Part shown: positions 8,469-17,012 of the stretch, in pieces
How positions within the stretch are numbered: the first letter of the stretch is position 1
Layout of the letters: each line of letters begins with the position of its first letter
Assembly (NCBI GenBank): GCA_946554445.1
Contig: CAMNSD010000037.1
Location: forward strand, 1-42,024
Source: an uncultured Lachnospiraceae bacterium
GTDB taxonomy: Bacteria > Bacillota > Clostridia > Lachnospirales > Lachnospiraceae
Length of the DNA: 42,024 bases
Direction: 5' to 3'
Made by a program: the position numbers and the translations under genes
The notes under the pieces: generated by a model
What the model saw: only the letters and a program-made list of their open reading frames with translations
What the model was told of the DNA's origin: nothing
The model's database searches: none

Positions 8469-9956
8469 TTACCCATTTTGGCCCTGATTCAGTAGTTTCG
8501 CCTGATCGCTCAAATCCTCCACCAGCCGTTCCACTTCCGCCACAATCTTCGTATTTCTCTCGCTCACAGAATACGTCTCCTGTGAATGCGCGGATACTTC
8601 CTGCATGATTGCCGAAATCGTCTGTATACTCTCCACGATAACGCCGTTGGCCGCCGCAAGCTGCTCCATCGCCTGATCCAAGCGCCTGTTCTGCTCATCC
8701 ACTTGATTCGTACTGTCTGCAATCTTTTCAAAGCTATCAGCTGCCGCCGTAGCGGATTCGCTCTGCTTTTCATTGCTGGCCAGCAATTGCTCCACGGCGT
8801 TCATGGCTATGCCCAGCTTCTCCGAAACGCTGTGGATCACATCTGTGATATTGACCGTAGCGCTCTGCGTCTGGTTCGCAAGATTGGAAATCTCCGACGC
8901 CACCACCGCAAACCCTCTGCCGGCCTCTCCCGCACGGGCCGCCTCAATGCTCGCGTTCAAAGAAAGCAGGCTGGTCTGGCTGGCCACATTGGTAATCAAG
9001 TCAATGATGGACTGCATGTTGGAAGTATACTCTTCCAACGCCTTCATATCTTCCACCACTTCCCTGCCGGCTTTCTCGGAAACCTCCATCTGTTTTGTCA
9101 GCGTATCTATATTTTCCTGACCAAGACGTACATTCCCTTTGGCCTCCTCCATGCTGTTGGAAATGGAATCCATCACATCATTCATCTGCCCGATATGATT
9201 CTGAATCTCTTCCGTCTTGCCCAGCTGGTTCTGCACGGATTCCGCCGCGTCATTGGTTCCCGCCGAAACCTCCTGCATGGCATTTCTAGTCTCGGATACC
9301 GCACTGCCGAGTTCCTTCATCTGCTCTACCACATCGATAATGCCCGTCGACATTTTCCTCGAAACATTTATCACCCTCTCCAGCAATCCCGACACATTAT
9401 CTTTTTCATTATTTAACTCTCCAAGCTTTGCCTGGTTAATCTGATCCAGCGTCTTCGTAGACAGACAGATAAAGATGCCTATGAGCAAAAGCAGAAAAAG
9501 ACGTATCTCATAAGTAGCGGAATCCGCCATATCTATATTTCCCTGTATTCCCTGCCAAACTAAAAAAATCACATTGACAAGGAACCCGACGCCAGACACA
9601 CTCACACATAATTTCAGATCGGAATAAAGAATCAGCACCGTATAAATCGGGATGATAAATGTGAACGCAATCATGTTGACGGTCGTAAATACCACAAAAA
9701 TATAAAATACCGTATATGTAATACCGATGGCATATTTCAGTCTCACATCTTCCGGATTTCTCTTATACATCACAAACTCAAAGATTACCGGTCCTGCCGC
9801 CAAAAGCAAAAAAATCAGATAATATCCTACCGTCCTGTCGCCTTTTACCACCTCAAGAAAATAAGATAATGCGAGAACAACCGCCAGCACCGTATGACAG
9901 GCCAGCGCCACTCTGTTCATGGCTCTTCCTCCACTAAACACGCGTTCCTTGTCCAT
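8469..9956 (-). CDS. Methyl-accepting chemotaxis-type signalling protein with multi-span membrane N-terminus
   Basis: 495 residues. About six hydrophobic segments fill residues 15-165 with no sizeable extracellular domain. A cytoplasmic coiled coil follows, holding the conserved signalling tip ([20 protein letters not shown], continuing AGRGFAVVA). No HAMP domain is apparent. A membrane-only sensor suggests that it reads membrane state or a small lipophilic cue, not a ligand bound outside. No other chemotaxis genes are in the window, so whether it controls motility or another CheA-linked process is unknown. The start is the ATG at 9956 ([10 protein letters not shown]); the ATG at MNRVALACH (residue 13) is an alternative. 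Confidence 0.85.
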   Translation of the reverse strand: MDKERVFSGGRAMNRVALACHTVLAVVLALSYFLEVVKGDRTVGYYLIFLLLAAGPVIFEFVMYKRNPEDVRLKYAIGITYTVFYIFVVFTTVNMIAFTFIIPIYTVLILYSDLKLCVSVSGVGFLVNVIFLVWQGIQGNIDMADSATYEIRLFLLLLIGIFICLSTKTLDQINQAKLGELNNEKDNVSGLLERVINVSRKMSTGIIDVVEQMKELGSAVSETRNAMQEVSAGTNDAAESVQNQLGKTEEIQNHIGQMNDVMDSISNSMEEAKGNVRLGQENIDTLTKQMEVSEKAGREVVEDMKALEEYTSNMQSIIDLITNVASQTSLLSLNASIEAARAGEAGRGFAVVASEISNLANQTQSATVNITDVIHSVSEKLGIAMNAVEQLLASNEKQSESATAAADSFEKIADSTNQVDEQNRRLDQAMEQLAAANGVIVESIQTISAIMQEVSAHSQETYSVSERNTKIVAEVERLVEDLSDQAKLLNQGQNG

Positions 9957-10057
9957 TCTGTCTTCCTCCTGCTTATCGTACTATTTATTCACCGTTAGTA
10001 GATGCCCTCAAAACGACAGACCCGTATTTTATACCACCCATAAAATGACCTTTCTAT

Positions 10058-10087
10058 AGTATACCATACCCCTTTACCATAGGACAA
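10058..10087 (-). promoter_or_regulatory. Candidate sigma-A promoter for the chemoreceptor gene
   Basis: On the minus strand a TTGTCC -35-like hexamer (10082-10087) and a TATACT -10 (10058-10063) are separated by 18 nt, about 100 bp upstream of the chemoreceptor start. Good -10, imperfect -35. Confidence 0.4.
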
Positions 10088-10141
10088 GAGATTTATCAGT
10101 GTCGCACCCCGTTCCCAGCCTGACAGAGAGCATCATACAGA

Positions 10142-11011
10142 TTACATCACGGCCGCCACAATGCCGGCAATAATGATTGCCGCACAGACCAGTTTGTGCG
10201 TGGTATTTTTTTCATGGAAAAGGAACCGTCCCGCCAGGATCGTCACCACACAACCGGCCTGTTTTAAAAGCGTCATCACCGTAATCCTGCTGCCCTCCAT
10301 GCCGTTCGCCATAAATAAGGCCCTGTCTGCAATGACGATAAGCAGACTTAAGAGCCATACCCACTTATTGCGCACCGCACTGCCCCAGTTCATCGGTATT
10401 CTCCGCAACAGGATATATAACAGATAAAACGAAGTCAGAAAAAGCAGATACCAGAACTGTAACTGTGAACTGCTGATATCCCGCATCAGTATCTTGTCTA
10501 AGAGCCCTGAGATTGCATTTAACATGCAGGAAGCAAAAGCCATCACCACATACCGGACTTCCACTGTCCCGCCGGAAACTACCGCAGCGCCCTGCCGGTT
10601 TCCGGGATGATATTTTAAAAGCAAAAGCCCCACTGACACCAACACAAGCCCTATGACCTGAAACGGTCCGAGTACTTCCTGCATCACCGCCACTCCCAAA
10701 AGCGTGGCAAAGAGCACCCTCGAAAGATCCAGCACGCCGTAAAGGCTGATCGGCATCTTCTTAATGGCCTTAAAGCTGAACATCCAGGCTAGGAAAATGA
10801 CAAAAGACTTCATGGCTATGTAAAAATAAAAATGTGGTTCGACTCCCATCGCGTTCTTAGCATCCGGTAAAACTATCAGGAAAGAAAGCAAAGTGTACAT
10901 AAACAATACCTCTATGGTAGAGTTTTTCTCCAGTGCTTTCTTCTTGACGATTTCACGAACGCCCTTTAAGATACCGTATAATAGAACCAGTGCAATCCAC
11001 AGCATTTCCAT
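10142..11011 (-). CDS. EamA/DMT-superfamily membrane transporter
   Basis: 289 residues with about ten hydrophobic helices arranged as two five-helix repeats, the layout of EamA (drug/metabolite transporter) proteins. The first repeat carries SFKAIKKMPISLYGVLDLSR and the second ANGMEGSRITVMTLLKQAGC, positions typical of the conserved helix-end motifs. Substrate is unknown. The ATG at 11011 is chosen because AGGAGG lies 9 nt upstream; upstream in-frame ATGs would add a basic, non-hydrophobic extension. It stands alone, downstream of tRNA-Gly. Confidence 0.8.
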   Translation of the reverse strand: MEMLWIALVLLYGILKGVREIVKKKALEKNSTIEVLFMYTLLSFLIVLPDAKNAMGVEPHFYFYIAMKSFVIFLAWMFSFKAIKKMPISLYGVLDLSRVLFATLLGVAVMQEVLGPFQVIGLVLVSVGLLLLKYHPGNRQGAAVVSGGTVEVRYVVMAFASCMLNAISGLLDKILMRDISSSQLQFWYLLFLTSFYLLYILLRRIPMNWGSAVRNKWVWLLSLLIVIADRALFMANGMEGSRITVMTLLKQAGCVVTILAGRFLFHEKNTTHKLVCAAIIIAGIVAAVM

Positions 11012-11153
11012 GCCAGTCCGCCTCCTCATTGCAGCCGTCGCAAAACGGACACACAAGCATGTCCGCTCCACCCGCCTCACTTACATAAGCAATTCTCTGT
11101 AATCTGGTACGAATCGTACCGAACGTACCGTCGGAACCGATAAGACAAAATAA

Positions 11154-11181
11154 GGAAAACCATTGATCTCACTGGTTTTCC
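11154..11181 (-). terminator. Intrinsic terminator after tRNA-Gly
   Basis: A perfect 9-bp stem GGAAAACCA/TGGTTTTCC with a 10-nt loop, followed on the minus strand by TTATTTTGTCTT. It lies about 16 bp past the tRNA 3' end, so it should end the tRNA transcript. Confidence 0.75.
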
Positions 11182-11196
11182 TCATCTAATCAGAAG

Positions 11197-11267
11197 AGCA
11201 GGCGAGGGGAATCGAACCCCCCTCCCAAGCTTGGGAAGCTTGTATTCTACCGATGAACTACGCCTGC
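11197..11267 (-). tRNA. tRNA-Gly (anticodon CCC)
   Basis: 71-nt cloverleaf on the minus strand. Acceptor GCAGGCG pairs with CGCCTGC, the anticodon stem is CAAGC/GCTTG around loop TTCCCAA (anticodon CCC), and the T arm has the TTCGATT loop. The discriminator base is T and CCA is not encoded. An extra Gly isoacceptor reading GGG codons. Confidence 0.95.
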
Positions 11268-11285
11268 AAACTTTGTGACTTCCTT

Positions 11286-11291
11286 AGTATA
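11286..11291 (-). promoter_or_regulatory. -10 element of the tRNA-Gly promoter
   Basis: TATACT on the minus strand, 19 nt before the tRNA 5' end. The matching -35 region (TTTTCT, 17 nt upstream) is poor, so only the -10 is called. Confidence 0.45.
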
Positions 11292-11386
11292 CCATCATCT
11301 TTCCAAAAAGAAAAGTAAAATTTTTATTTCTTCCTAATATAATATTATCCCGCCGCACTTCACTTATTGCACCATACTGCATAGGC

Positions 11387-11392
11387 TATAAT
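11387..11392 (+). promoter_or_regulatory. Candidate -10 box for the lipoprotein gene
   Basis: Consensus TATAAT about 50 nt before the substrate-binding lipoprotein start. A TTGCAC hexamer upstream has only a 14-nt spacer, so the -35 is uncertain. Confidence 0.4.
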
Positions 11393-11443
11393 AAATATGT
11401 TTTCAGGAACTGTCAGACTTTTTCTGGCAATTCGAGGAGGATC

Positions 11444-12463
11444 ATGAAAAAAATATGCAGTTTATTCCTTGTAACGCTCCTGGTCATAAGCACGCTCTGC
11501 GGATGCGGCGTCAATACCGGCAACGACAAGGATACATCTTCCACCGCAGACAAGACACCCGTAGTACTCAACGAAGTAGCTCATTCCATCTTCTACGCAC
11601 CGATGTATGTAGCCATTGAGGAAGGCTACTTTGCAGAAGAGGGAATCGATCTGACACTGGTCACCGGATTTGGCGCCGACAAGACCATGACGGCACTGCT
11701 CACGGGCGAGGCAGACATCGGCTTCATGGGCAGTGAAAGTACCATCTACACCTACAAAGAAGGGGCATCGGACTATGCGGTGAACTTCGCGCAGCTTACC
11801 CAGCGGGCTGGTAATTTCCTGGTATCACGGGAACCCATCGATGATTTCAACTGGGATATGATCAAAGGCAAAGATGTGCTGGGCGGCCGGGCCGGCGGTA
11901 TGCCTGAAATGGTATTTGAATATATCCTTAAGAAAAACGGGATCGATCCCGCTGCGGACCTCTCCATAGACCAGAGTATTGATTTCGGCGCCACAGCGGC
12001 CGCATTCTCTGGTGGGCAGGGTGATTTTTCTGTAGAATTTGAACCCCACGCCACTTCTTTAGAAGAAAAAGGCGACGGCTATGTGGTAGCCTCTCTGGGC
12101 GAAGACTCCGGTTACGTACCCTACACAGCCTTCTCCGCCAAGAAGAGCTATCTGTCGGAAAATCCCGCTGTGATCGAAGCCTTCACCAGGGCTTTACAAA
12201 AAGGTATGGACTATGTACAGACACATACCCCCGCAGAGATTGCCAAGGTAATCCAGCCCCAGTTTGCAGAGACCGATCTCGCCACCATCGAGACCATCGT
12301 GAGTCGTTATGCCGCCCAGGACACCTGGAAAGAGGATCTGATCTTTGAGGAAGACAGTTTCACCCTTCTGCAGAACATCCTGGAAGAGGCCGGCGAACTG
12401 GACGGCAGAGTCCCCTATGAGGATCTGGTAGACACCTCTTTTGCCAAAAAAGCTGTGAAATAA
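11444..12463 (+). CDS. ABC-transporter substrate-binding lipoprotein, SsuA/NMT1-THI5-like
   Basis: 339 residues. It starts with a lipoprotein signal peptide whose lipobox (L18-C-G-C21) predicts lipidation of C21. The mature part begins with VLNEVAHSIFYAPMYVAIEEGYF followed by GIDLTLVTGFGADKT, typical of the periplasmic-binding proteins for nitrate, sulfonates, taurine and thiamine-precursor pyrimidines (sequence given here in two parts, residues about 41-63 and 66-80). The ligand cannot be assigned. No permease or ATPase gene is adjacent, so it must work with components encoded elsewhere. GAGGAGG lies 5 nt before the ATG. Confidence 0.85.
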   Translation: MKKICSLFLVTLLVISTLCGCGVNTGNDKDTSSTADKTPVVLNEVAHSIFYAPMYVAIEEGYFAEEGIDLTLVTGFGADKTMTALLTGEADIGFMGSESTIYTYKEGASDYAVNFAQLTQRAGNFLVSREPIDDFNWDMIKGKDVLGGRAGGMPEMVFEYILKKNGIDPAADLSIDQSIDFGATAAAFSGGQGDFSVEFEPHATSLEEKGDGYVVASLGEDSGYVPYTAFSAKKSYLSENPAVIEAFTRALQKGMDYVQTHTPAEIAKVIQPQFAETDLATIETIVSRYAAQDTWKEDLIFEEDSFTLLQNILEEAGELDGRVPYEDLVDTSFAKKAVK

Positions 12464-12488
12464 AGCAATCTTCCTATTCTATAAAACT

Positions 12489-12517
12489 AACGCCCGACAG
12501 ATTTTATGCCGGGCGTT
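12489..12517. terminator. Bidirectional intrinsic terminator
   Basis: AACGCCCG...CGGGCGTT hairpin between two convergent genes. The T-rich side is clearer on the minus strand (AGTTTTAT) than on the plus strand (ACTTATCT). It probably serves the HPt gene, and possibly the lipoprotein gene as well. Confidence 0.6.
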
Positions 12518-12523
12518 ACTTAT

Positions 12524-12895
12524 CTAGTCTTCCAGAAGTTCCCGCAGTGCGGCCACTATGTCTTGATACTCGTCAAGCAGTGTCTCCACCTTCTGGTCAA
12601 CCTTGTCATAATCCTGGTCTTTTACCGCAAACTCCTGCTCTTTGGCTGCCTCAGAAAGATGCATGGCCCCGATGGAACGCATGGCGTTTTTCAGTCCGTG
12701 TACCTCCACCAGATAGCGCTCATAATCCCGCTCCTCATAGAGCCGTCTGATCAGAGGAATCTTCTCCTCCCCCTCCTCGAACGCTTCCTGCAGCACTTCC
12801 AAATAAAGTTCCTCGTCCCCGGCGCACATGGCGACGCCTTCCTGCACGTCAAACCCTCTGTCCGCCAAATCATCAATCGTCCGTATCTGTCCCAT
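12524..12895 (-). CDS. HPt-domain (histidine phosphotransfer) protein
   Basis: 123 residues, all helical. The motif EVHGLKNAMRSIGA around residues 64-77 places H66 as the phosphorylatable histidine of an HPt four-helix bundle (family pattern HxLKG/N). Such proteins relay phosphate between receiver domains. No histidine kinase or receiver gene is nearby, so the partner is elsewhere. The gene starts immediately after the stop of the DUF1836 gene, so the two are almost certainly cotranscribed. Confidence 0.75.
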   Translation of the reverse strand: MGQIRTIDDLADRGFDVQEGVAMCAGDEELYLEVLQEAFEEGEEKIPLIRRLYEERDYERYLVEVHGLKNAMRSIGAMHLSEAAKEQEFAVKDQDYDKVDQKVETLLDEYQDIVAALRELLED

Positions 12896-13573
12896 TTAAT
12901 CCTCCATACCGGAATGGCCTGTTTCTTCCTTTTTATTCTGCTTATCCTGTGGTTTGGTCTTTTTATGTTCTTTCTCCGACTTTTTTGTGACAAATCCATC
13001 AATCATCTTCTCAATCAGAAGCGTCTTGATATATACATCAAAACTTAGCATACAGATAAAGGAGAATATCCGCAGAAACTCCTGGGAATCCTCCGGCGCA
13101 TCTGCAAACGACTTCTGGGCAATCTGAAACTTTTCCTCCAAATCGGCCTTCATCACCGCCGTCTGATCCAATTCCAAACCCAATACTTCCTCATAAACAG
13201 AAGACAGGTTAAAGGCCGCTCCCTTATCAAAAAACTGTTCTTTAATCGGCCTTAACAGTTCCTGGATATCGTTGATTGACAGGATGCCCTTATAATAATA
13301 GATAAAGATGAGAAGCAGCACATGATCTTTGGAATACTTCTTTCTGACTGGTGGCGGCAATAAATCATTCTTAGCATAATTATTGATCATCGTCTTTGTC
13401 AGGATCTTATCACTCAGCGGATTTCTGACAGAGTTTTTCAGATGAGACTCCATAAAAGTCGTCACCTGATCCATATACAGATCAATGTCCGGAATATCTT
13501 CCGAACGAATATACTCAAGCCTATCCAGACTGCCTAATATGCTGCTCAACAAATCTTCCATGTTGATTGTCAT
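12896..13573 (-). CDS. DUF1836 domain protein
   Basis: 225 residues. The N-terminal half matches the DUF1836 pattern common in Clostridia (LSDKILTKTMINNYAKNDLL, then PPPVRKKYSKDHVLLLIFIYYYK in two parts). It resembles a MerR-like winged helix with a helix-turn-helix, so DNA binding is plausible. The C-terminal tail is lysine-rich and low complexity (KKSEKEHKKTKPQDKQNKK). AAGGTG lies 5 nt before the ATG at 13573. It is the first gene of a two-gene unit with the HPt protein. Function is not established. Confidence 0.8.
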   Translation of the reverse strand: MTINMEDLLSSILGSLDRLEYIRSEDIPDIDLYMDQVTTFMESHLKNSVRNPLSDKILTKTMINNYAKNDLLPPPVRKKYSKDHVLLLIFIYYYKGILSINDIQELLRPIKEQFFDKGAAFNLSSVYEEVLGLELDQTAVMKADLEEKFQIAQKSFADAPEDSQEFLRIFSFICMLSFDVYIKTLLIEKMIDGFVTKKSEKEHKKTKPQDKQNKKEETGHSGMED

Positions 13574-13682
13574 TTTTACACCTTCTATAACCTTTTATAA
13601 TCATACTTACACTCTATTATATAGTTTTTATTACTACATGACAAGTCTTTTATTTTTGTAATCTTTTTCGCTATTTTAGCTG

Positions 13683-13711
13683 TTTACAAAACAGTCTGTC
13701 CGTGTTATATT
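13683..13711 (+). promoter_or_regulatory. Sigma-A promoter for the yerC-like gene
   Basis: TTTACA (13683-13688), 17-nt spacer, TATATT (13706-13711), about 45 nt upstream of the ribosome site. Both hexamers are near consensus and the spacer is ideal. Confidence 0.75.
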
Positions 13712-13762
13712 GATACATAACGGCTGTAAAGTTTTAACGTATGAAAGTATTGGGGGATTATT

Positions 13763-14053
13763 ATGAATAAAAAGATTAAAAACGATGCTGTAGACCATCT
13801 GTTCCAGGCGATTCTCTGCCTGAAATCCGTGGACGAATGTTATGACTTTTTTGAAGATCTGTGTACAGTCAACGAACTGCTCTCGTTGTCCCAGCGCTTT
13901 GAAGTGGCTTCCATGTTAAAGGCCCATAAGACTTATCTGGAAATCGCGGAAAAGACCGGTGCTTCCACTGCTACGATCAGCCGCGTCAACCGGTCTCTTA
14001 ATTATGGTAATGATGGATACGATTTAATTTTTGAACGACTTACCCAAAAGTAA
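13763..14053 (+). CDS. TrpR-related YerC/YecD-family regulator
   Basis: 96 residues, matching the YerC/YecD group of the TrpR superfamily. The helix-turn-helix is clear: YLEIAEKTGASTATISRVNR (about residues 60-79), preceded by the conserved LSLSQRFEVASML. It is a single-domain DNA-binding protein. The family's ligand and regulon are poorly known, and tryptophan is not implied. It has its own promoter and is convergent with the LytM-like gene. A tiny AATTCCC/GGGAAT hairpin follows the stop but lacks a clear T-run. Confidence 0.85.
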   Translation: MNKKIKNDAVDHLFQAILCLKSVDECYDFFEDLCTVNELLSLSQRFEVASMLKAHKTYLEIAEKTGASTATISRVNRSLNYGNDGYDLIFERLTQK

Positions 14054-14104
14054 TTCCCTTCGGGAATCACTTCTCGAATAACTTTGTGGGATTTTCCAAA
14101 CAGG

Positions 14105-14827
14105 TCAGCCGTCTATATTTAATAAGTCCATGGGATCCATATATTTCTCATCATAGGTGATCTGGTAGCCCAATTCAGTGTTTTCCTCACCGATCACAAA
14201 GATGATCGATCCCCTGACCAGCTCGTCCCCTTCTTTGACCATGACTTCGCCGTCATTGCGGTAGATACTGACATAGCCGTTGCCATGATCGATCTGAACA
14301 CAGTGCAGATAAGTACTGCCCGTCGTGATGGAAAGAACTGTTCCGGCTCCTGATGCAACGATACTGGTACCCTCCGAACCGTTTAATTTCACCATAGGCT
14401 CTTCTGTATCCGCCTCCTGCATAGACGCCGAAGAAGACATGGGGAAACCTACCGGCATATGTGCTTGTGCCTCTTCTGCTTCTTTAGCCTCCTCCTGCTC
14501 CACCTTCTGATTGATGGTATCACTCAAGATTGTGACTTTCCCTGATAGTTCATCATGCAAAAGTTCAAGATTCTGCTTCTCCTCAGTAAGCGTTTCTATC
14601 TGCTCCATTTGTTTCTGTTTTTCTTTTTCAAGTTCAGCAATCGTATCGCCCCGCCTACTGTTTACCACACATAAAATAACAACGGCTGTAAGTAGAATAA
14701 TAAACAACGATTCAACAACCCCAGGATCAATCCGAAGCTGCCTAATCCTGCCTTCTTTGGAATCAGTGAAGATCATTATTGTATAATTAAATCTCCTCTT
14801 ACTTTTCCCGTTTTCTGATTCACTCAC
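14105..14827 (-). CDS. Membrane-anchored LytM/M23-like protein, probably inactive
   Basis: 240 residues with a short basic cytoplasmic N-terminus, one membrane segment (about 40-60), a coiled coil (about 63-112), and a C-terminal LytM (peptidase M23) fold: DHGNGYVSIYRNDGEVMVKEG followed by GSIIFVIG and GYQITYDEKYMDPMDLL. In active M23 enzymes the zinc is held by HxxxD and HxH, and the strand equivalent to IYRND normally reads LYGHL or YAHL. Here that His is replaced, and the LHFE/HxH strand reads GYQI. The enzyme therefore looks catalytically dead, like scaffold-type LytM proteins (EnvC or SpoIIQ roles). It is likely a cell-envelope organiser or amidase activator. Confidence 0.75.
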   Translation of the reverse strand: MSESENGKSKRRFNYTIMIFTDSKEGRIRQLRIDPGVVESLFIILLTAVVILCVVNSRRGDTIAELEKEKQKQMEQIETLTEEKQNLELLHDELSGKVTILSDTINQKVEQEEAKEAEEAQAHMPVGFPMSSSASMQEADTEEPMVKLNGSEGTSIVASGAGTVLSITTGSTYLHCVQIDHGNGYVSIYRNDGEVMVKEGDELVRGSIIFVIGEENTELGYQITYDEKYMDPMDLLNIDG

Positions 14828-14953
14828 TAAAAGATTACCTCCGATATGTCGAGAATCCCGTTCCCATTATACCACAGATGACATATAGATAGCAATGTTT
14901 GTTTACATAAAATTTTTTCTTTAAAAAAACCTAAAATATGCGGAAAAGAACGC

Positions 14954-14982
14954 TTTACATTTATAAGGATATATGCTATTCT
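14954..14982 (+). promoter_or_regulatory. Sigma-A promoter, extended -10, for the cold-shock gene
   Basis: TTTACA (14954-14959), 17-nt spacer, TATTCT (14977-14982) with an extended-10 TG one base upstream (TGC). It predicts a leader of roughly 45 nt before the cold-shock start. Confidence 0.7.
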
Positions 14983-15032
14983 ATGGGTGTTGTCATGTCA
15001 ACGTACTTTTTAATATTTTTGGAGGTATTATA

Positions 15033-15233
15033 ATGAACAAAGGTACAGTAAAATGGTTTAACAACCAAAAAGGGTACGGCTTTATCTCTGATGAGCAGGG
15101 TAATGACGTATTCGTCCACTATTCAGGACTCAACATGGAAGGCTTCAAGTCTCTCGAAGAGGGCGCCGAGGTTGAGTATGAAGTAGTTAACGGCGAAAAA
15201 GGACCTCAGGCCGTTAATGTAACAAAGTTATAA
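15033..15233 (+). CDS. CspA-family cold-shock protein
   Basis: 66-residue single OB-fold protein. RNP1 is KGYGFIS and RNP2 is DVFVHYS. Family length and start ([10 protein letters not shown]) are exact. TGGAGG lies about 7 nt before this ATG; an upstream in-frame ATG at 14973 would overlap the promoter and is rejected. It binds single-stranded RNA and DNA to melt structure. A strong hairpin terminator lies about 110 bp downstream. Confidence 0.95.
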   Translation: MNKGTVKWFNNQKGYGFISDEQGNDVFVHYSGLNMEGFKSLEEGAEVEYEVVNGEKGPQAVNVTKL

Positions 15234-15344
15234 GCATCGGACTTATAACGTCGATAATCAGTATCACGATGTGCCTGTTCTTAAATATAAATGAAAAATT
15301 TTATTTAGAATCAGCAATATTGTTGTAACGGATTAGAGAAAAAG

Positions 15345-15374
15345 AGAACCTGTCATTGCGACAGGTTCTTTTTT
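15345..15374. terminator. Bidirectional terminator between csp and hisA-like genes
   Basis: Perfect 10-bp stem AGAACCTGTC/GACAGGTTCT with a 5-nt loop and a T-run on both strands (TTTTTG on plus, CTTTTTCTC on minus). It serves the cold-shock gene and the convergent hisA-like gene. Confidence 0.85.
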
Positions 15375-15401
15375 GTAATCATCAGGCAGGAAAATCCTGC
15401 T

Positions 15402-16190
15402 CTATTCTTTCTCATTTTTTCCGACAAACCGGAGCACGTCTTCGAACCGCATATGTCCGCCAAACAGATCCAATGCGCTGCCGATCGTCACATGCACCCG
15501 GTTTCTCCCTAACAGCTTCAAGCGCTCCAAATCCTGAAAGTCATGAACGCCGCCTGCATAAGTGACCGGCAATTTCCACCAATTTCCCAACAATTTTACC
15601 ACAGGCTCCTCAATTCCAGACGCTTTTCCTTCCACATCCACCGCATGAACCAAAAATTCATCGCAATAGGAAGATAGTTCTTCCATTGTCTTTTCCGTCA
15701 ATTCCACATTGGTATATTTCTGCCACCGATCAGTCACAATATAATACCGGTCATTTTTTTTGCGGACACTTAAGTCCAACACCAGATTCCGACGGCCCGT
15801 CTTTCGCGCCAGTTCCTGCAGCCTGTCATACTGGATTTGTCCATTCTGAAACACATAGGAAGTGACAATCACGTGACTTGCCCCAGCTTCAAGAAATTCG
15901 TCTGCATTGTCCGGCGTGATACCGCCGCCCACCTGCAGTCCGCCGGGGTAGGCACGCAGAGCTGACAGCGCCTGTTTCTTTGTTTCCGCATAATATGGCG
16001 AGGCAGCCGAATTCAAAAGTATGATATGTCCGTTTTTGATTCCGTATTCCTGATAAAGTCTGGCAAAAAACGCCGCATCCTGCGACGCCACAAAATTTTC
16101 CCTGGCCTGATCGCCTTGGTCTTTTAAGCTGCCGCCCACAATCTGTTTGACGCTGCCATTATGAATATCGATACAAGGGCGAAATTCCAT
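15402..16190 (-). CDS. hisA: HisA, eukaryotic type: ProFAR isomerase
   Basis: 262-residue TIM-barrel isomerase of histidine biosynthesis (ProFAR to PRFAR). It resembles fungal His6 more than the usual bacterial HisA: CIDIHNGSVKQIVGG at the start, LQVGGGI, VIVTSYVF, LVLDLSVRKKNDRYYIVTD, FLVHAVDVEGKASGIEE, and VTYAGGV near the end. Catalytic Asp residues are present in CIDIHNG and in the LVLDLS strand. The start at 16190 (MEFRPCIDIH) has an AAGGA site; the upstream ATG does not. No other his gene lies nearby, which is unusual for a histidine gene in Clostridia. Confidence 0.88.
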   Translation of the reverse strand: MEFRPCIDIHNGSVKQIVGGSLKDQGDQARENFVASQDAAFFARLYQEYGIKNGHIILLNSAASPYYAETKKQALSALRAYPGGLQVGGGITPDNADEFLEAGASHVIVTSYVFQNGQIQYDRLQELARKTGRRNLVLDLSVRKKNDRYYIVTDRWQKYTNVELTEKTMEELSSYCDEFLVHAVDVEGKASGIEEPVVKLLGNWWKLPVTYAGGVHDFQDLERLKLLGRNRVHVTIGSALDLFGGHMRFEDVLRFVGKNEKE

Positions 16191-16462
16191 ATCTTTTTCC
16201 TTCTCTTCCATATTTTAATATATGGGAAACACCTGTGTTTTCATCAACCCTGCCCAATTTTTATGAAAATTTTGGAATGATGATGTTTCCGCTTCTGTCT
16301 TCTCCATTTTTCTTGGCTGTATTTTGTGTCCTCCCGAAAAATGCAGAGCGAATATTTTACCATCTAACAGACATAATAACATAAGAACAGGAAGTTTACC
16401 AAACATTCTGTTTCAATATCAGTAAACAATGCGTTAAAACGGCGCAGAAACGAGGTGAAATC

Positions 16463-16945
16463 ATGAAAAAAATAAGAACACTGCTATTTGTTTCTCTTAT
16501 GGTACTGGCCATGTCCATGATGACTGCCTGTGGCAGCACCAACACGGATGCCGACAACGGAAATAACACCAACGGCACACAGACAGGTATCGGAACTACT
16601 TCCGACACCACCACAGGCACAGACAATGGCGCTGGCGCAACAGACAATGGTACCGGCACAACCAACGGTACTGCAAACGATGGTATGACAGGGACAGATA
16701 ACGGCACTGGCGTCACAGATAATGGCACTACCGGCACTGGTGATAATGATAACGTAAACGATGTCACAGCCGGCGACAACAACAATTCCGGCAATAACGG
16801 CACAGGAAGCGCTGTTGGGGACGCGATCGATGACGCCGGCAACGCCGCATCCGATATCATTGACGATGCAGCTACCGGTGTTGAGAACATGGTGGATGAC
16901 GTGACTGGTTCTGGCAACAATAACAACAGTTCCAAAATCCGTTAG
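16463..16945 (+). CDS. Low-complexity lipoprotein rich in Thr, Asn, Gly and Asp
   Basis: 160 residues. The signal peptide ends in a lipobox (M20-T-A-C23). The mature part is almost all T, N, G and D, built from irregular repeats of the type TDNGTGTTNG, followed by an acidic helix-prone stretch (AIDDAGNAASDIIDDAATG) and an N-rich end. No enzymatic domain is visible. It is probably a surface-exposed, disordered lipoprotein. Repeats of this kind expand and contract easily, so length should vary between strains. GAGGTG lies 6 nt before the ATG. A long bidirectional hairpin follows. Confidence 0.75.
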   Translation: MKKIRTLLFVSLMVLAMSMMTACGSTNTDADNGNNTNGTQTGIGTTSDTTTGTDNGAGATDNGTGTTNGTANDGMTGTDNGTGVTDNGTTGTGDNDNVNDVTAGDNNNSGNNGTGSAVGDAIDDAGNAASDIIDDAATGVENMVDDVTGSGNNNNSSKIR

Positions 16946-16952
16946 TAACACA

Positions 16953-16991
16953 AAATATTCCCAGACGCTGCAATAACGTCTGGGAATATTT
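16953..16991. terminator. Bidirectional terminator between lipoprotein gene and fbp
   Basis: 15-bp stem AAATATTCCCAGACG paired with CGTCTGGGAATATTT (16953-16967 with 16977-16991), loop of about 9 nt. The base of the stem is A/T, giving T-rich tails on both strands. The flanking genes are convergent. Confidence 0.8.
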
Positions 16992-17012
16992 TATTTGCAT
17001 TTATAGGATTTA

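Noticed and set aside
8586..9416. A 276-codon plus-strand open frame
   Set aside because: Antisense to the chemoreceptor signalling domain; composition is a mirror of the coiled-coil coding strand.
16215..16406. A 63-codon minus-strand frame between hisA and the lipoprotein gene
   Set aside because: No ribosome site, no recognisable domain, and a composition unlike the neighbouring genes. The 272-bp gap is otherwise left without a feature; no clear promoter was found.
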